From positions 1-16,034 of the forward strand of contig CAYOHP010000138.1 in assembly GCA_964403795.1 (NCBI GenBank): a DNA stretch of 16,034 bases, written 5' to 3'. This DNA is from CAYOHP01 sp964403795 [NCBI: uncultured bacterium] (lineage in GTDB: Bacteria > Muiribacteriota > UBA6191 > CAZXTJ01). This document shows, piece by piece, positions 15,980 through 16,034 of this stretch; position 1 is the stretch's first letter, and each line of letters opens with the position of its first letter. The translations under genes were made by a program, and so were the position numbers. Under the pieces are notes generated by a model. That model had not been told where the DNA came from, made no database searches, and saw only the letters and a list, made by a program, of their open reading frames with translations.

Positions 15980-16034
15980 GCTCGCTCGCGGGCCTGCTAC
16001 GCCTGCGCTGCTTCCTCGGGCGGAGCCCGAGGCG
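15980..16034. repeat. 55-bp palindrome-containing repeat, copy 2 (runs to the window edge)
   Basis: All 55 bases match copy 1 at 15751-15805, including the CCTCGGGC-GGA-GCCCGAGG hairpin (16014-16032). The match reaches the last base of the window, so the true repeat may be longer. Confidence 0.88.

Larger units (their letters stand above)
15687..16034. other. 348-bp non-coding, palindrome-rich region at the right edge
   Basis: No convincing gene is present. It holds a possible recN promoter, a 55-bp direct repeat in two copies, and between them a run of separate inverted repeats, described individually. Short open frames on both strands follow the repeats and show no recognisable protein. 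The region continues beyond the window. Confidence 0.8.

Overview
This window is high-GC bacterial chromosomal DNA (about 70 percent GC by eye) and consists mostly of housekeeping genes. All recognised genes read on the minus strand except a partial methylmalonyl-CoA mutase gene at the left edge. GTG and TTG starts are common, and three junctions have 4-bp GTGA stop/start overlaps. I cannot name the phylum from the sequence. A very long Gly/Arg-rich IF2, a short NusA without C-terminal repeats and structured intergenic repeats would suit a less-studied high-GC lineage, but that is inference.

Reading in the direction of transcription (right to left): the right edge (15687-16034) is non-coding and packed with hairpins, including a 55-bp element present twice. 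A possible promoter at 15719-15747 leads into recN, uvrB and uvrC, joined by 4-bp overlaps, which form a DNA repair operon (nucleotide excision repair plus RecN recombinational repair). A 66-bp gap with a hairpin separates uvrC from an FAD-dependent oxidoreductase of the phytoene desaturase/protoporphyrinogen oxidase superfamily. Next is a 564-bp intergenic region. It holds a 122-bp tandem repeat (two identical full copies and a partial third), then a possible promoter, then an intrinsic-terminator-like hairpin lying between that promoter and rimP.

The second operon is the classic rimP-nusA-infB-rbfA-truB translation/transcription cluster. It covers 30S maturation (RimP, RbfA), transcription elongation/termination (NusA), translation initiation (IF2) and tRNA pseudouridine-55 synthesis (TruB). 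It ends unusually with a ClpP-fold gene whose catalytic Asp is not conserved. This gene converges on the 3' end of the methylmalonyl-CoA mutase gene, with 33 bp between the stop codons.

I see no phage, CRISPR, transposase, tRNA or rRNA, and no clearly new multi-gene system. The points most worth a second look are the rimP leader and its upstream tandem repeat, the divergent ClpP, the IF2 N-terminal repeat region and the palindrome-rich right edge.
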